Below, one piece after another: positions 26,649 to 34,691 of a stretch of DNA of 39,710 bases; the first letter of the stretch is position 1; the number at the start of each line of letters is the position of its first letter. The notes beneath the pieces are model-generated. The model was not told the origin of the DNA. It made no database searches and worked only from the letters and a program-made list of their open reading frames with translations. Location of the stretch: positions 1-39,710 of the forward strand of contig NZ_LAYJ01000047.1 in NCBI RefSeq assembly GCF_000981035.1, given 5' to 3'. The position numbers were made by a program, and so were the translations under genes. This DNA is from Christensenella hongkongensis (GTDB lineage Bacteria; Bacillota; Clostridia; Christensenellales; Christensenellaceae).

Positions 26649-27311
26649 ATGAATACAATAAATACAGAACTATATGAGAAGATTTCCAGGCTTCAATGGC
26701 TACTGCATAAACATCAGATGCGAGGCTATGCACAGGGAGGCCCAATGGCAGATCCTACACGCGGGCAGGGGCGGATCCTTGCGATCCTGAAAATGCAGGA
26801 TGGGATTTCCACAAAGGATTTGTCCTATTTGCTGGGGATTCGCGTGTCGTCCCTCAACGAGCTGCTGGCAAAATTGGAAAAGGCGGGTTACGTTGCACGC
26901 GAACCGTCCGAGGCCGATAAACGTGTGATGCTTGTGAAGCTGACAGAAAAAGGGAGATCGGAGCAACAGAGGGAATGGACGCCGGGCGATATCTTTTCCT
27001 GCCTGAGCGCCGAAGAGCAAAGCGCGTTTGGAGGATATCTCGACCGTGTTATCGCATCCTTGGAAGAAGGCTTTGCGGATGAAGAAAACGATGACGAACG
27101 CACATGGTGGATGCAGGGCGCACGCGAGCGCATGGGCGACGAAATGTTTGAGCGGTTGTTCTCGACAATGCACGGCGGACATGCGCCGCATGGATTCGAT
27201 CCGCGCGCAGGTTTTATGCGGGGGCGCGGTTTCGGCGGCTTCGCGCCTGACGGGCGTGCAGACGGGCGTGGTACGCCGCCTGAAGCACCGGATGCGCCTG
27301 AGCATAAGTAA
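26649..27311 (+). CDS. MarR-family transcriptional regulator
   Basis: A 220-aa winged-helix regulator. The DNA-binding core is RGQGRILAILKMQDGISTKDLSYLLGIRVSSLNELLAKLEKAGYVAREPSEADKRVMLVKLTEKG, matching MarR with the wing at SEADKRVMLV. The C-terminal 60 residues are a Gly/Arg/Asp-rich tail not typical of the family. The ATG at 26649 follows CAGGAGG by 8 bases. It stands between repeated operators and an ABC exporter pair, so it most likely represses both itself and the exporter until a drug-like ligand binds. Confidence 0.92.
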   Translation: MNTINTELYEKISRLQWLLHKHQMRGYAQGGPMADPTRGQGRILAILKMQDGISTKDLSYLLGIRVSSLNELLAKLEKAGYVAREPSEADKRVMLVKLTEKGRSEQQREWTPGDIFSCLSAEEQSAFGGYLDRVIASLEEGFADEENDDERTWWMQGARERMGDEMFERLFSTMHGGHAPHGFDPRAGFMRGRGFGGFAPDGRADGRGTPPEAPDAPEHK

Positions 27312-27334
27312 CAGAACAAATTTGTAAGCTGCTG

Positions 27335-27401
27335 AAAAAGACAACGCTATTTCTATGATTTTCGCAGGACGTAAATGAAAAGTCGCGGCGTTGTCTTTTT
27401 T
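27335..27401 (+). terminator. Hairpin between marR and the exporter genes
   Basis: AAAAAGACAACGC (27335-27347) pairs perfectly with GCGTTGTCTTTTT (27388-27400), and a T tract follows. The 40-base loop has its own weak pairing. It may terminate most marR transcripts and reduce expression of the ABC genes, which begin 32 bases later. Confidence 0.75.
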
Positions 27402-27432
27402 GCGGCCAAAATTCAGGAAAGAAGGTAATTTT

Positions 27433-29151
27433 ATGTGGAAAATAATCAAACGGCTTCCCCCCTTAAAAACGTTGGGGGCGATCCTGTTTTTGTTTGTTCA
27501 GATCGGGTGTTCGCTGTATCTGCCGTATGTCACCGCAGAAATCGTTAACAATGGCGTTGCATCGGGGGATACCGGGTTAATCTGGTCAAAAGGTACGTTT
27601 ATGGTCGTCCTGTCAATTATAAGCCTCGTGGGAGCTCTTTTTAATACCCTGCTCTTTTCCCAGATATCCTACAAGCTTGGCGAAGAGCTGCGTTCGGACG
27701 TTTACCGCAAAGCGCTGAAATTCTCAAGGTGTGAATTTGATAAGCTGGGAGCTTCGTCGCTTATCACGCGCAACACAAACGACGTAACACAGGTGCAGAC
27801 GCTGGTGGAAATGGGACTCAAATTTTTACTGCTTGCCCCCATCCAACTCGTCGGCGGAATTGTGATGACATGGCTGCTTTCCCCTGCGATGGCAACTGTT
27901 TTTATTGCCGCTATTCCGATTTTATTGATTGCGTATTTTGTTATTTACCGGTTTGCCAGCCCGCTTTATGCCAAAATGCAAAGCCTTCTGGATAAATTAA
28001 ACCTGTACTTTAAAGAAGGGCTTACAGGTGTGAAGGTGATTCGGGCATTCAGCAAAGAAAAATATGAAATGAAAAAATATGAGGCCGTAAATAAAGAATA
28101 TGCGGATGCGTCCATCAAAGCAGGAACGATTATGGGCTTTTTTATCCCAATTCTTACCATGCTGATCAGCTTTGCCACACTTTTTATTGTGTGGATCGGC
28201 GGGCAGGGAGCTTCGCAGGGAACGATGGAGGTCGGTTCTATCATCGGCGCAATCAGTTATGGAGCCCAAATTTTGACGGGTTTTGCCATGCTGACGCAGG
28301 TTATCCTGTCCATCCCGCGGGGGCAGACGTCCGCAAAACGGATTAATGAGGTTCTGGATATGCCCATTACCATCAACGATCCGGATACGGAATGCAACAC
28401 CGCTGATCGGAATATTTCACTCACCTTTGACGATGTCGATTTTCGCTATTTGGGTTCTGAACAAAAAACATTGTCAGGAATCAGCTTTACGGTTCATGGC
28501 GGGCAGACACTTGCGCTTATCGGCTCGACCGGCGATGGAAAATCCTCGCTTGTAAGCCTCATTTCCCGCATGTACGATGTAGAAAAAGGACATGTGCGCC
28601 TGAACGGTGCAGATGTGAGGGAGCTTTCGCAAAAGACGCTGCATGATAAGGTCAGCTTTGTGCCGCAGACCTCTACGCTGTTTTTTGGAACGATCCGCTC
28701 CAATATGCTGGTGGGAAAACCGGATGCGACGGATGGGGAAATATGGAAGGCACTTGATATGGCGCAGGCCACAGAGTTTGTACGTGCAATGGATAAAGGG
28801 CTTGACAGCACAGTGGAAAAAGCGGGCGGGAACTTTTCAGGCGGTCAGAAGCAGCGGCTGTGTATTGCGCGCGCGCTGCTAAAGGACGCGGACGTGTATG
28901 TTTTCGACGATTCGTTTTCAGCGCTGGACTTCAAAACAGACGCGGCAGTACGCCTTTCCATGAAAGAAAAAGTGAAGAATGCCGTAACGGTAATCGTTGC
29001 ACAGCGCGTATGTACCGTGCAAAACGCGGACCAGATCGCCGTACTGGACGGAGGCGCGCTGGCAGGGCTTGGAACGCATGAGGAGCTGATGGCGGATAAT
29101 CCGGTGTACCAGCAGGTCGTCGATTCGCAAACGTATAAGGAGGCGGCTTAA
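27433..29151 (+). CDS. ABC exporter half-transporter with degenerate ATP site
   Basis: A 572-aa type IV exporter subunit (six-helix membrane domain, about 10-310, then an ATPase domain). The Walker A motif is GSTGDGKSS at 364-372 and the signature is canonical FSGGQ at 468-472, but the Walker B motif is FDDS with Asp493 in place of the catalytic Glu, and the switch histidine is replaced by Gln524 (VAQR). This is the pattern of the degenerate half of heterodimeric exporters. The start at 27433 (MWKIIKRLPPL) has a GAAAGAAGG site; the frame is open 14 codons earlier. It ends 1 base before the partner gene. Confidence 0.93.
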   Translation: MWKIIKRLPPLKTLGAILFLFVQIGCSLYLPYVTAEIVNNGVASGDTGLIWSKGTFMVVLSIISLVGALFNTLLFSQISYKLGEELRSDVYRKALKFSRCEFDKLGASSLITRNTNDVTQVQTLVEMGLKFLLLAPIQLVGGIVMTWLLSPAMATVFIAAIPILLIAYFVIYRFASPLYAKMQSLLDKLNLYFKEGLTGVKVIRAFSKEKYEMKKYEAVNKEYADASIKAGTIMGFFIPILTMLISFATLFIVWIGGQGASQGTMEVGSIIGAISYGAQILTGFAMLTQVILSIPRGQTSAKRINEVLDMPITINDPDTECNTADRNISLTFDDVDFRYLGSEQKTLSGISFTVHGGQTLALIGSTGDGKSSLVSLISRMYDVEKGHVRLNGADVRELSQKTLHDKVSFVPQTSTLFFGTIRSNMLVGKPDATDGEIWKALDMAQATEFVRAMDKGLDSTVEKAGGNFSGGQKQRLCIARALLKDADVYVFDDSFSALDFKTDAAVRLSMKEKVKNAVTVIVAQRVCTVQNADQIAVLDGGALAGLGTHEELMADNPVYQQVVDSQTYKEAA

Positions 29152-29152
29152 T

Positions 29153-30970
29153 ATGGGCATGAACAATCATGGCGTAATGAATCCAAATAAAATGGGGGCA
29201 ATGGCAGCTCCCAAACCAAAAAATGTATGGGGCACGATCAGGCGGTTGCTCGGCTACATGAAAAAATCCGGTTTTCTTATCGTGCTCAGCGTGGCGGTTG
29301 CCATTGCCGGAACGGTAATGCAGGTTATTAACCCGAAGATGCTGGGTAACGCCACCACAGTGATCTTTGAAGGAATCAAGCAGGGAACGGGAATTGATTT
29401 TTCCGCGCTGGGAACGATCCTGCTGTTTGTGGGGCTATTGTATGCAGGCGTATTCGTTACTTCCTTTTTGCAGCAACGCCTCATGACGGTGGTATCGCAA
29501 AAAACAACCCGCGTTTTGCGTGGGGAGCTCAAAGCGAAAATGAACCGTGTACCTGTCGCATATTTTGATAAACATCAAAACGGCGAGCTAATGAGCGTAG
29601 CGGCCAACGATGTGGATAACATCGTCACCAATTTACAGCAAAGCCTTACTAGCCTGATTTCCAATGTGGTGTTGATTGTCGGCGTGCTGTGGATGATGCT
29701 TTCCATCAGCCCGCTGCTTACGCTTGTGGCGTGTGCGATGGTTCCTGCCAGCCTGCTTGTAATGAAGCTTATCACGCCAAAAGCAAGCAAATACAACAAG
29801 GAATATTTTGGTTCGCTTGGCAAGCTCAATGGCAGGATCGAAGAAACATACCAGGGCTTTTCTGTGGTTAAGAGCTTTAACGGCGAGCAGGCGGCGCTTG
29901 CTGATTTTGACGAGGTCAATGCAAAAATGTATCAGACAGGGTGGAAAGCGCGCTTTGTAGGCGGCGCATCCATGCCAAGTATGCTGCTCATACAAAACAT
30001 CGCTTATGTGTTAATTGCCGCGATAGGCTGTGTGAATGTAGTATCCGGTTCGATTCTTATCGGTAATATGCAGGCGTTTTTGCAGTATTCATCACAGTTT
30101 TCCAATCCGTTGATGCAGTTTACGCAGATATGGAACAACCTGCTTTCCATGATTGCCTCGGCGGAACGCGTATTCGACGTGCTGGACGCGGAAGAGACCG
30201 CCGAGAAAGAAACCATGCTCCCGGATAAAAAAGAGGATAGCAAGGTTGCGTTTGAAAACGTGTGCTTTGGCTATGGCGATACGCCATTGATGAACGGTTT
30301 CAATCTGCATGTGAAGGAAGGCCAAATGGTGGCTATCGTAGGGCATACCGGCGCAGGAAAGACGACGCTCATCAATTTGCTTGAGCGGTTTTATGAAATA
30401 CAGGACGGAAGCCTGCGCATTGACGGGACAGACGTCCGTAATATGGCGGCTGCCGAGTTGCGGTCGCATATAGGAATGGTGCTACAGGATGCGTGGCTTT
30501 TTTCCGGGACGATTTATGATAACATTAAGTATGGCAACGAAAATGCTACTGACGAGCAGATTTATGCAGCGGCTAAAGCAGCCTATGCGGATGAGTTTAT
30601 CCGAAAGCTGCCGGACGGTTATCAAACGGTGCTCAGTGAAGACGCGGGAAACATCTCGCAGGGGCAGCGGCAGCTTATCACCATTGCACGGGCGTTTGTA
30701 TCCGATCCGGAAATACTGGTTCTCGACGAAGCGACGTCCAATGTGGACAGCCGCACAGAGCTCATCATCCAGCAGGCAATGCGCCGGTTGCTGAAAGGCC
30801 GCACAAGCTTTGTGGTCGCACACAGGCTTTCCACCATCTATGATGCAGACCGCATTCTGGTAATGGACAGCGGGGACATCGTGGAGACAGGGACACACAA
30901 GGAATTACTGGCGCAGGGCGGAACCTATGCGGACATTTACAACAGCCAGTTTGCAAGGGATGCGGCATAA
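29153..30970 (+). CDS. ABC exporter half-transporter with consensus catalytic residues
   Basis: A 605-aa partner of the preceding gene. A poorly conserved N-terminal tail (Met/Asn-rich, about 30 residues) precedes six membrane helices and an ATPase domain. Walker A is GHTGAGKTT (397-405), Walker B is VLDEATSNVD with Glu526, the switch His557 is present (VAHRLST), but the signature is ISQGQ (501-505), not LSGGQ. Pairing this with the partner gives one good site (its Walker A/B with the partner's FSGGQ) and one degenerate site. Heterodimeric exporters of this kind, with a MarR gene in front, commonly export drugs or peptides; the substrate is unknown. Confidence 0.93.
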   Translation: MGMNNHGVMNPNKMGAMAAPKPKNVWGTIRRLLGYMKKSGFLIVLSVAVAIAGTVMQVINPKMLGNATTVIFEGIKQGTGIDFSALGTILLFVGLLYAGVFVTSFLQQRLMTVVSQKTTRVLRGELKAKMNRVPVAYFDKHQNGELMSVAANDVDNIVTNLQQSLTSLISNVVLIVGVLWMMLSISPLLTLVACAMVPASLLVMKLITPKASKYNKEYFGSLGKLNGRIEETYQGFSVVKSFNGEQAALADFDEVNAKMYQTGWKARFVGGASMPSMLLIQNIAYVLIAAIGCVNVVSGSILIGNMQAFLQYSSQFSNPLMQFTQIWNNLLSMIASAERVFDVLDAEETAEKETMLPDKKEDSKVAFENVCFGYGDTPLMNGFNLHVKEGQMVAIVGHTGAGKTTLINLLERFYEIQDGSLRIDGTDVRNMAAAELRSHIGMVLQDAWLFSGTIYDNIKYGNENATDEQIYAAAKAAYADEFIRKLPDGYQTVLSEDAGNISQGQRQLITIARAFVSDPEILVLDEATSNVDSRTELIIQQAMRRLLKGRTSFVVAHRLSTIYDADRILVMDSGDIVETGTHKELLAQGGTYADIYNSQFARDAA

Positions 30971-30990
30971 AAAAGAGGCTTCAATAAAAG

Positions 30991-31025
30991 AGCGCGATTA
31001 CCGTTATGGCGGAACCGCGCTTTTG
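30991..31025 (+). terminator. Terminator after the exporter operon
   Basis: AGCGCG (30991-30996) pairs with CGCGCT (31016-31021), with an inner CCG/CGG hairpin, followed by Ts. Confidence 0.75.
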
Positions 31026-31099
31026 TTATTCCTGACAAATTAAGTTTATTCTGGCAGCAAGGCAAATTCTCATTTTCATGCCGAATGGATTTGGCCTGA

Positions 31100-31531
31100 T
31101 TATTTATCCGTAGGGACAGGGCCTTGCCCCACTACAAAATCACCCTCGTAGTAGCGTTTGCGAATACCGGCGGATTCTTCAATCCACGCATCCATACCGT
31201 TGAGTTTCATTCTGCAAAGGTTATATACTTTCATATTGTGGGGATAGCTTACCCCTTTTGCGGAAGGGGCCAATAAGCCGCATGGGAATTCGCCGCACTC
31301 GAAACAATAAGTAACGCCCTTTTTTTCCACGCACGCCCACGTTGCACAATCACCCTGCGCCCAATAGCATTTTCCCTGCTCGCCCCTGCAGCCCCTGCAC
31401 CCAACCTCGTCGGGCGGTATTCCAAGCCGGGTGGCCTCGCTGCGTTTGAATTCGTCCGTTACGTTTTCTTCAAACCAGCTGCAGTTAAAGCAATCCAACC
31501 CACAAGGCGCAGTCTGATATTTTTTATCCAT
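31100..31531 (-). CDS. DUF3795 cysteine-rich protein
   Basis: A 143-aa protein matching DUF3795: it begins TAPCGLDCFNCSWF, then GCRGC, CYWAQGDCATWACVEKKGVTYCFECGEFPC and ends after an LCRMKLNGMDAWIE segment. The spaced cysteines (about 11, mostly as pairs) suggest zinc or iron-sulfur binding. Function is unknown in the family. A minus-strand TATAAT (31551-31556) with a TG two bases before it and a TGGAGGT site lie just upstream, so it is probably an independent gene. Confidence 0.9.
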   Translation of the reverse strand: MDKKYQTAPCGLDCFNCSWFEENVTDEFKRSEATRLGIPPDEVGCRGCRGEQGKCYWAQGDCATWACVEKKGVTYCFECGEFPCGLLAPSAKGVSYPHNMKVYNLCRMKLNGMDAWIEESAGIRKRYYEGDFVVGQGPVPTDK

Positions 31532-31701
31532 GTATCATACCTCCAAACATATTATACCATACCTGCAAATATGAAGCCTGCCCGTTTGCCCCGCAACCCG
31601 GAAGGAACGAAAATCCTTTACACATTGCAAATAGGGACTTGTACTTTTCCGTTTTTCTGGCGGGATAAATTCTAAAAGACCGCCTGTGGCGATTCTGTTT
31701 C

Positions 31702-32058
31702 TTATAACTTATTTTGCTTATCCAATTCAATCAGCCGCTTCCTTTTTGTTTCAAAATACAGGTTTTCTTCACTTAAAATGTTAGCAATCCTCTCTACGGT
31801 TTGCGCCGCGCCCTTGGCCTCCAATTCCTTTCGGAACCAGCGTATAAATAGTCTGTTTCTTGTGCGTTCGATGGCAGAATCGTCTGTCACAAGCAGCATA
31901 ATGGCGAGAAGAAATTCATAGCCCTGAAAGTGGTCGACCTTAATGTCCAGCATGAGCTCCTGAACCGACAATCCCTCGCCATCGTTCATATAATATGCAA
32001 TCTTCTGGGCTCCTTCTATGTTCTGCTCCAAACACTCCAACACCTCTTTATTTAACAT
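31702..32058 (-). CDS. Hypothetical protein, 118 aa, helical
   Basis: A charged, apparently all-helical protein (MLNKEVLECLEQNIEGAQ at the start, an ERTRNRLFIRWFRKELEAKG segment, and a Lys-rich end). The ATG at 32058 is chosen because AGAGGT lies 8 bases before it; the frame is open 47 codons further upstream but that part looks non-coding. I recognise no family. The 150-base gap to the ribbon-helix-helix-like gene holds an ATGCC-AAAA-GGCAT hairpin and a TATTAT-like box, so it probably has its own promoter. Confidence 0.65.
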   Translation of the reverse strand: MLNKEVLECLEQNIEGAQKIAYYMNDGEGLSVQELMLDIKVDHFQGYEFLLAIMLLVTDDSAIERTRNRLFIRWFRKELEAKGAAQTVERIANILSEENLYFETKRKRLIELDKQNKL

Positions 32059-32208
32059 GGTTATACCTCTTTCACAGTGATTGCCGTTCCGGCATTGCTT
32101 GAAAGGTTTGCCAGCGCATGTTATAATATTTACGCTGTATATGCCTTTTGGCATGTGCCGGCTGGGGAAGTGGTGTAGTACGTTTGCCAACATGCGCACC
32201 GCTTCCTT

Positions 32209-32379
32209 TTATTTTTCATTGAGAGCTTTGATACCGTCACGCAAACCCTGCGGACGTTTCACGCCTTTTCGTTTGCAGTAATCATCAAGAATTTTCAATT
32301 CATCTTTTGTCAAACGAATATCTACACGAAAATTTCTGGGGTTTTCTGAAAAAGGACGCCCTCGTTTTTTGTTGGGCAT
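32209..32379 (-). CDS. Small ribbon-helix-helix-like DNA-binding protein
   Basis: A 56-aa protein: MPNKKRGRPFSENPRNFRVDIRLTKDELKILDDYCKRKG and then a GLRDGIKAL helix. The strand FRVDIRLTKDE followed by two helices is the pattern of ribbon-helix-helix regulators of the CopG/omega type. A GAGGAGGT site precedes the ATG at 32379. Its promoter carries two copies of a direct repeat, consistent with autoregulation. It resembles an antitoxin in type, but no toxin is seen adjacent. Confidence 0.75.
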   Translation of the reverse strand: MPNKKRGRPFSENPRNFRVDIRLTKDELKILDDYCKRKGVKRPQGLRDGIKALNEK

Positions 32380-32408
32380 ATTCACCTCCTCTCTTTGCCA
32401 ACAATTCA

Positions 32409-32454
32409 ATTATAATTTATTACCGCCAGTAAATCAAGCGTTTTATTACCGCCA
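32409..32454 (-). promoter_or_regulatory. Promoter of the ribbon-helix-helix gene with paired operator repeats
   Basis: On the minus strand TTGATT (32437-32432), a 17-base spacer and TATAAT (32414-32409) form a clear promoter. TTATTACCGCCA (plus-strand sense) occurs at 32417-32428, inside the spacer, and at 32443-32454, just upstream of the -35 box; the copies are 26 bases apart. They are probable binding sites for the small regulator. Confidence 0.75.
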
Positions 32455-32519
32455 ATAATTATGACTAATCGCGCAGAAAAAATGTTCCGATAATTTGTAT
32501 ATTGCATCATCCAATAATG

Positions 32520-32528
32520 TGTTATAAT
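32520..32528 (+). promoter_or_regulatory. Extended -10 promoter of the coiled-coil gene
   Basis: TGTTATAAT provides a TATAAT box (32523-32528) with TG placed as in extended -10 promoters. The nearest -35-like TTGCAT (32502-32507) is only 15 bases away from it. It is divergent to the ribbon-helix-helix promoter about 90 bases away. Confidence 0.55.
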
Positions 32529-32563
32529 AATAGCATGTAAAATCTGACGGGAGATAATTACGG

Positions 32564-32866
32564 ATGGCAAACGAAGCAACCTTAAACGATATTATGGAAG
32601 CTATTGTCGGTCTTAATCAGAAGATGGACAATAGGTTTGAACAAGTAGATAAGCGTTTTGAGCAAATAGATAAGCGTTTTGACACGCTGTACGATGAAAT
32701 GGATTTACGGTTTCAGGAGCAGAATATGAGACTTGATCTCATTGAAAGCAAACTGGATCAGGTCGGTGTTAATCGTATATTGGTTTTGGAGCGTGAAGTA
32801 GAAGTAATCAAGGCCAACCTGAAAAAGGCGCTTGATGCCGTTGCGCAGCTTCAGGAAGCAAAATAA
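32564..32866 (+). CDS. Small coiled-coil protein, 100 aa
   Basis: A protein dominated by a heptad-type coiled coil. Repeats such as RFEQVDKRFEQIDKRFDTL show the 7-residue DKRFEQI unit, repeated at DNA level too, and continue as DLRFQEQNMRLDLIESKLDQV. It opens MANEATLNDIMEAIVGLNQKM. Short Clostridia genes of this form are common and unassigned. GGGAGA precedes the ATG. The terminator follows at 32882. No function can be given. Confidence 0.75.
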   Translation: MANEATLNDIMEAIVGLNQKMDNRFEQVDKRFEQIDKRFDTLYDEMDLRFQEQNMRLDLIESKLDQVGVNRILVLEREVEVIKANLKKALDAVAQLQEAK

Positions 32867-32881
32867 AATTTTCATAAGCAT

Positions 32882-32908
32882 AAGAGTCTCATATGAGGCT
32901 CTTTTTTA
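32882..32908 (+). terminator. Terminator after the coiled-coil gene
   Basis: AAGAG(T)CTC pairs with GAG(G)CTCTT through a T-G pair around a short ATAT loop, and a T run follows. Confidence 0.88.
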
Positions 32909-33248
32909 TTTAACAAATAAAGGAATTGAATGACCAAAAAAAGATAATGAGACATGGGAGATTCCAGTCTATATGATTCACACATTAGTGCGCTGCTTTT
33001 TCTTCCAAAATTCAGAACTGTTTTGAGATCGAGGAACCGACAAGAAGGAATTTGGGGAGTGGAAAAAACAATAGAAAGTAAATGGAAAAGAATTAAATAT
33101 AATAGTGACAATTTGTAATATCACAATTAGTACTCCCTGAATGATGAAGTTAAGTTAAACGAACTTACTATTTTATACATATTTTGTATCTTTATATGAT
33201 ATAATTAAAAAAACTTCACTTTATATATTAATTTAGGAGATACCTATT
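32909..33248. other. AT-rich non-coding stretch before the nuclease-like gene
   Basis: About 340 bases with no supported gene. The base composition falls sharply here compared with the regions before 32400. Near its right end is TGATATAAT (33197-33205), an extended -10 box with TATAAT at 33200-33205 and only a weak -35 region, followed by AGGAGA just before the ATG at 33249. Nothing else could be identified. Confidence 0.5.
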
Positions 33249-34439
33249 ATGGCAGAAACTATTGCTGATATATGGAAGAGAGATAAGGAAACTATCGAGA
33301 GGAAAAGCCTAGCGCAAATTTTATCCTTTTCCGGGGAAGGCAAATTAAGAGATAGCAGCCAAACTTGTTATGAAATGAGAGAGTTTTTCGATTTATTACC
33401 AACAGAACAAATTGAAAACTATATTGAAGAATGTTTGTCACAACCATTTGATGCTTCAGGATATGCTTTACAAGACCTAGTCAATGAACTTGGTAAAAGA
33501 TTAGGATTTAGTGTAGAATATGGATTGTATAGAGGGAAGAAAGATCGAATTGGATTTGATGGTTTATGGCTATCAAAAGATCACGATATAGTTATTGAAG
33601 TTAAAACTACGGATACCTATTCAATCAATATTGATACCATTGCTGAATATCGACAAAAATTAGTAAACTCCAATAAGATCCAAAGTGATAGGTCCTCTAT
33701 ATTGATGGTGGTTGGCAGAAAGGACACCGGAGGACTTGAGGCGCAAATTCGAGGCTCAAAACACGCTTGGGATATACGATTAATTAGTACTGATGCTTTA
33801 CTAAAACTATTGCATTTGAAAGAAGAACTATTAGATGACGAAGCTACATTTGAACACATATGTCAAGTTCTCAAACCTATGGAATTTACGCGGTTGGATT
33901 ATCTTATTGATACGATCTTTATAGCAGGTCGAGATTCGCAGATTATTGAGGAAGCAGCGCCGGGTATATCTCAACAATCTTATGAACTAAATAAAAAGGC
34001 TAAACCCAAACCAGTGGCATTCCATGATTCGTGTGTTTCTGTAATACAGAAAAAAATGGGAATACCATTTAAAAAAAGAATGCGGACATTGTATGATAAT
34101 GCAGAACAAAGTACTGGTCTAACCTGTGCAGTCTCAAAAAATCACGGGACAGAAAAAAATGGGAGTTATTGGTTTGCTTTTCATCCCTCGCAAAAAGAAT
34201 CATTAAGCAAATATAAAAAAGCGTATGTTTGTTTTGGCTGCGGTAGTGAAGATTTAATATTTATGTTTGAATATAACGTATTTCTTAAATATCTAAGTAA
34301 AATGTGGATAACGGATAATAATGGTAGAATGTATTGGCATATTGTAATTCGACAACATGGAAATAAATATCTTTTAGCTCGTGGTGAAAAAGAACATATT
34401 GATATAACCGACAATCTTTTAAGTATGAGTGAGGGATAA
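33249..34439 (+). CDS. PD-(D/E)XK nuclease-like protein, unassigned
   Basis: A 396-aa protein. The segment YRGKKDRIGFDGLWLSKDHDIVIEVKTTDTYSINIDTIAEYRQKL has D104 and, 12 residues on, E117-V-K119, the arrangement of the PD-(D/E)XK nuclease core, which cuts DNA using metal ions. An AEYRQKL helix follows, as in restriction-type nucleases. The C-terminal third (about 255-396; FKKRMRTLYDNAEQSTGL, FAFHPSQKESLSKY, YVCFGCGSEDLIFMF) I do not recognise; it may bind target. The gene is AT-rich, has low-GC codons unlike the genes before 32400 and ends in a terminator. No methylase or other partner lies beside it. It could be a solitary restriction or abortive-infection nuclease carried by the element; this is inference. 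Confidence 0.7.
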   Translation: MAETIADIWKRDKETIERKSLAQILSFSGEGKLRDSSQTCYEMREFFDLLPTEQIENYIEECLSQPFDASGYALQDLVNELGKRLGFSVEYGLYRGKKDRIGFDGLWLSKDHDIVIEVKTTDTYSINIDTIAEYRQKLVNSNKIQSDRSSILMVVGRKDTGGLEAQIRGSKHAWDIRLISTDALLKLLHLKEELLDDEATFEHICQVLKPMEFTRLDYLIDTIFIAGRDSQIIEEAAPGISQQSYELNKKAKPKPVAFHDSCVSVIQKKMGIPFKKRMRTLYDNAEQSTGLTCAVSKNHGTEKNGSYWFAFHPSQKESLSKYKKAYVCFGCGSEDLIFMFEYNVFLKYLSKMWITDNNGRMYWHIVIRQHGNKYLLARGEKEHIDITDNLLSMSEG

Positions 34440-34480
34440 GTATAGGAAGTTAGAAAAATATATTATTCAAATTTAACAAA

Positions 34481-34515
34481 AAATCCACTGTCGCCTTCGG
34501 CTAGGTGGATTTTCG
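34481..34515 (+). terminator. Terminator after the nuclease-like gene
   Basis: AAATCCAC (34481-34488) pairs with GTGGATTT (34505-34512) around an inner GCC-TTC-GGC hairpin, followed by Ts. Confidence 0.88.
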
Positions 34516-34667
34516 CATTTCATGTGTGGTGGAGCATAGGAGAGTTGAAAAGGGCATTCTTTGTTGATTTTAGACAGATAGAGCAATTTGAATAATCGCA
34601 TAACAAAGCGATTTTTGACGATTCTCGTTTTTGCATGGAGGGGTTCAAAATATCAAAGTTGGAAAAA

Positions 34668-34689
34668 ATCGTGTACAGATCGTGTACAG
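34668..34689. repeat. Tandem 11-base repeat beside the integrase gene
   Basis: ATCGTGTACAG occurs twice back to back. It lies at the 3' end of the integrase gene, where integrase arm sites or the attachment core of such elements often lie. No second pair is seen elsewhere in the window; the other end of the element is outside it. Confidence 0.6.
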
Positions 34690-34691
34690 AA

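Noticed and set aside
34519-34560. A tRNA-like 3' end (TGCTCCACCA on the minus strand) as a phage target
   Set aside because: The T-arm around TTCAACT does not pair and no acceptor partner is found, so it is not a tRNA gene end.
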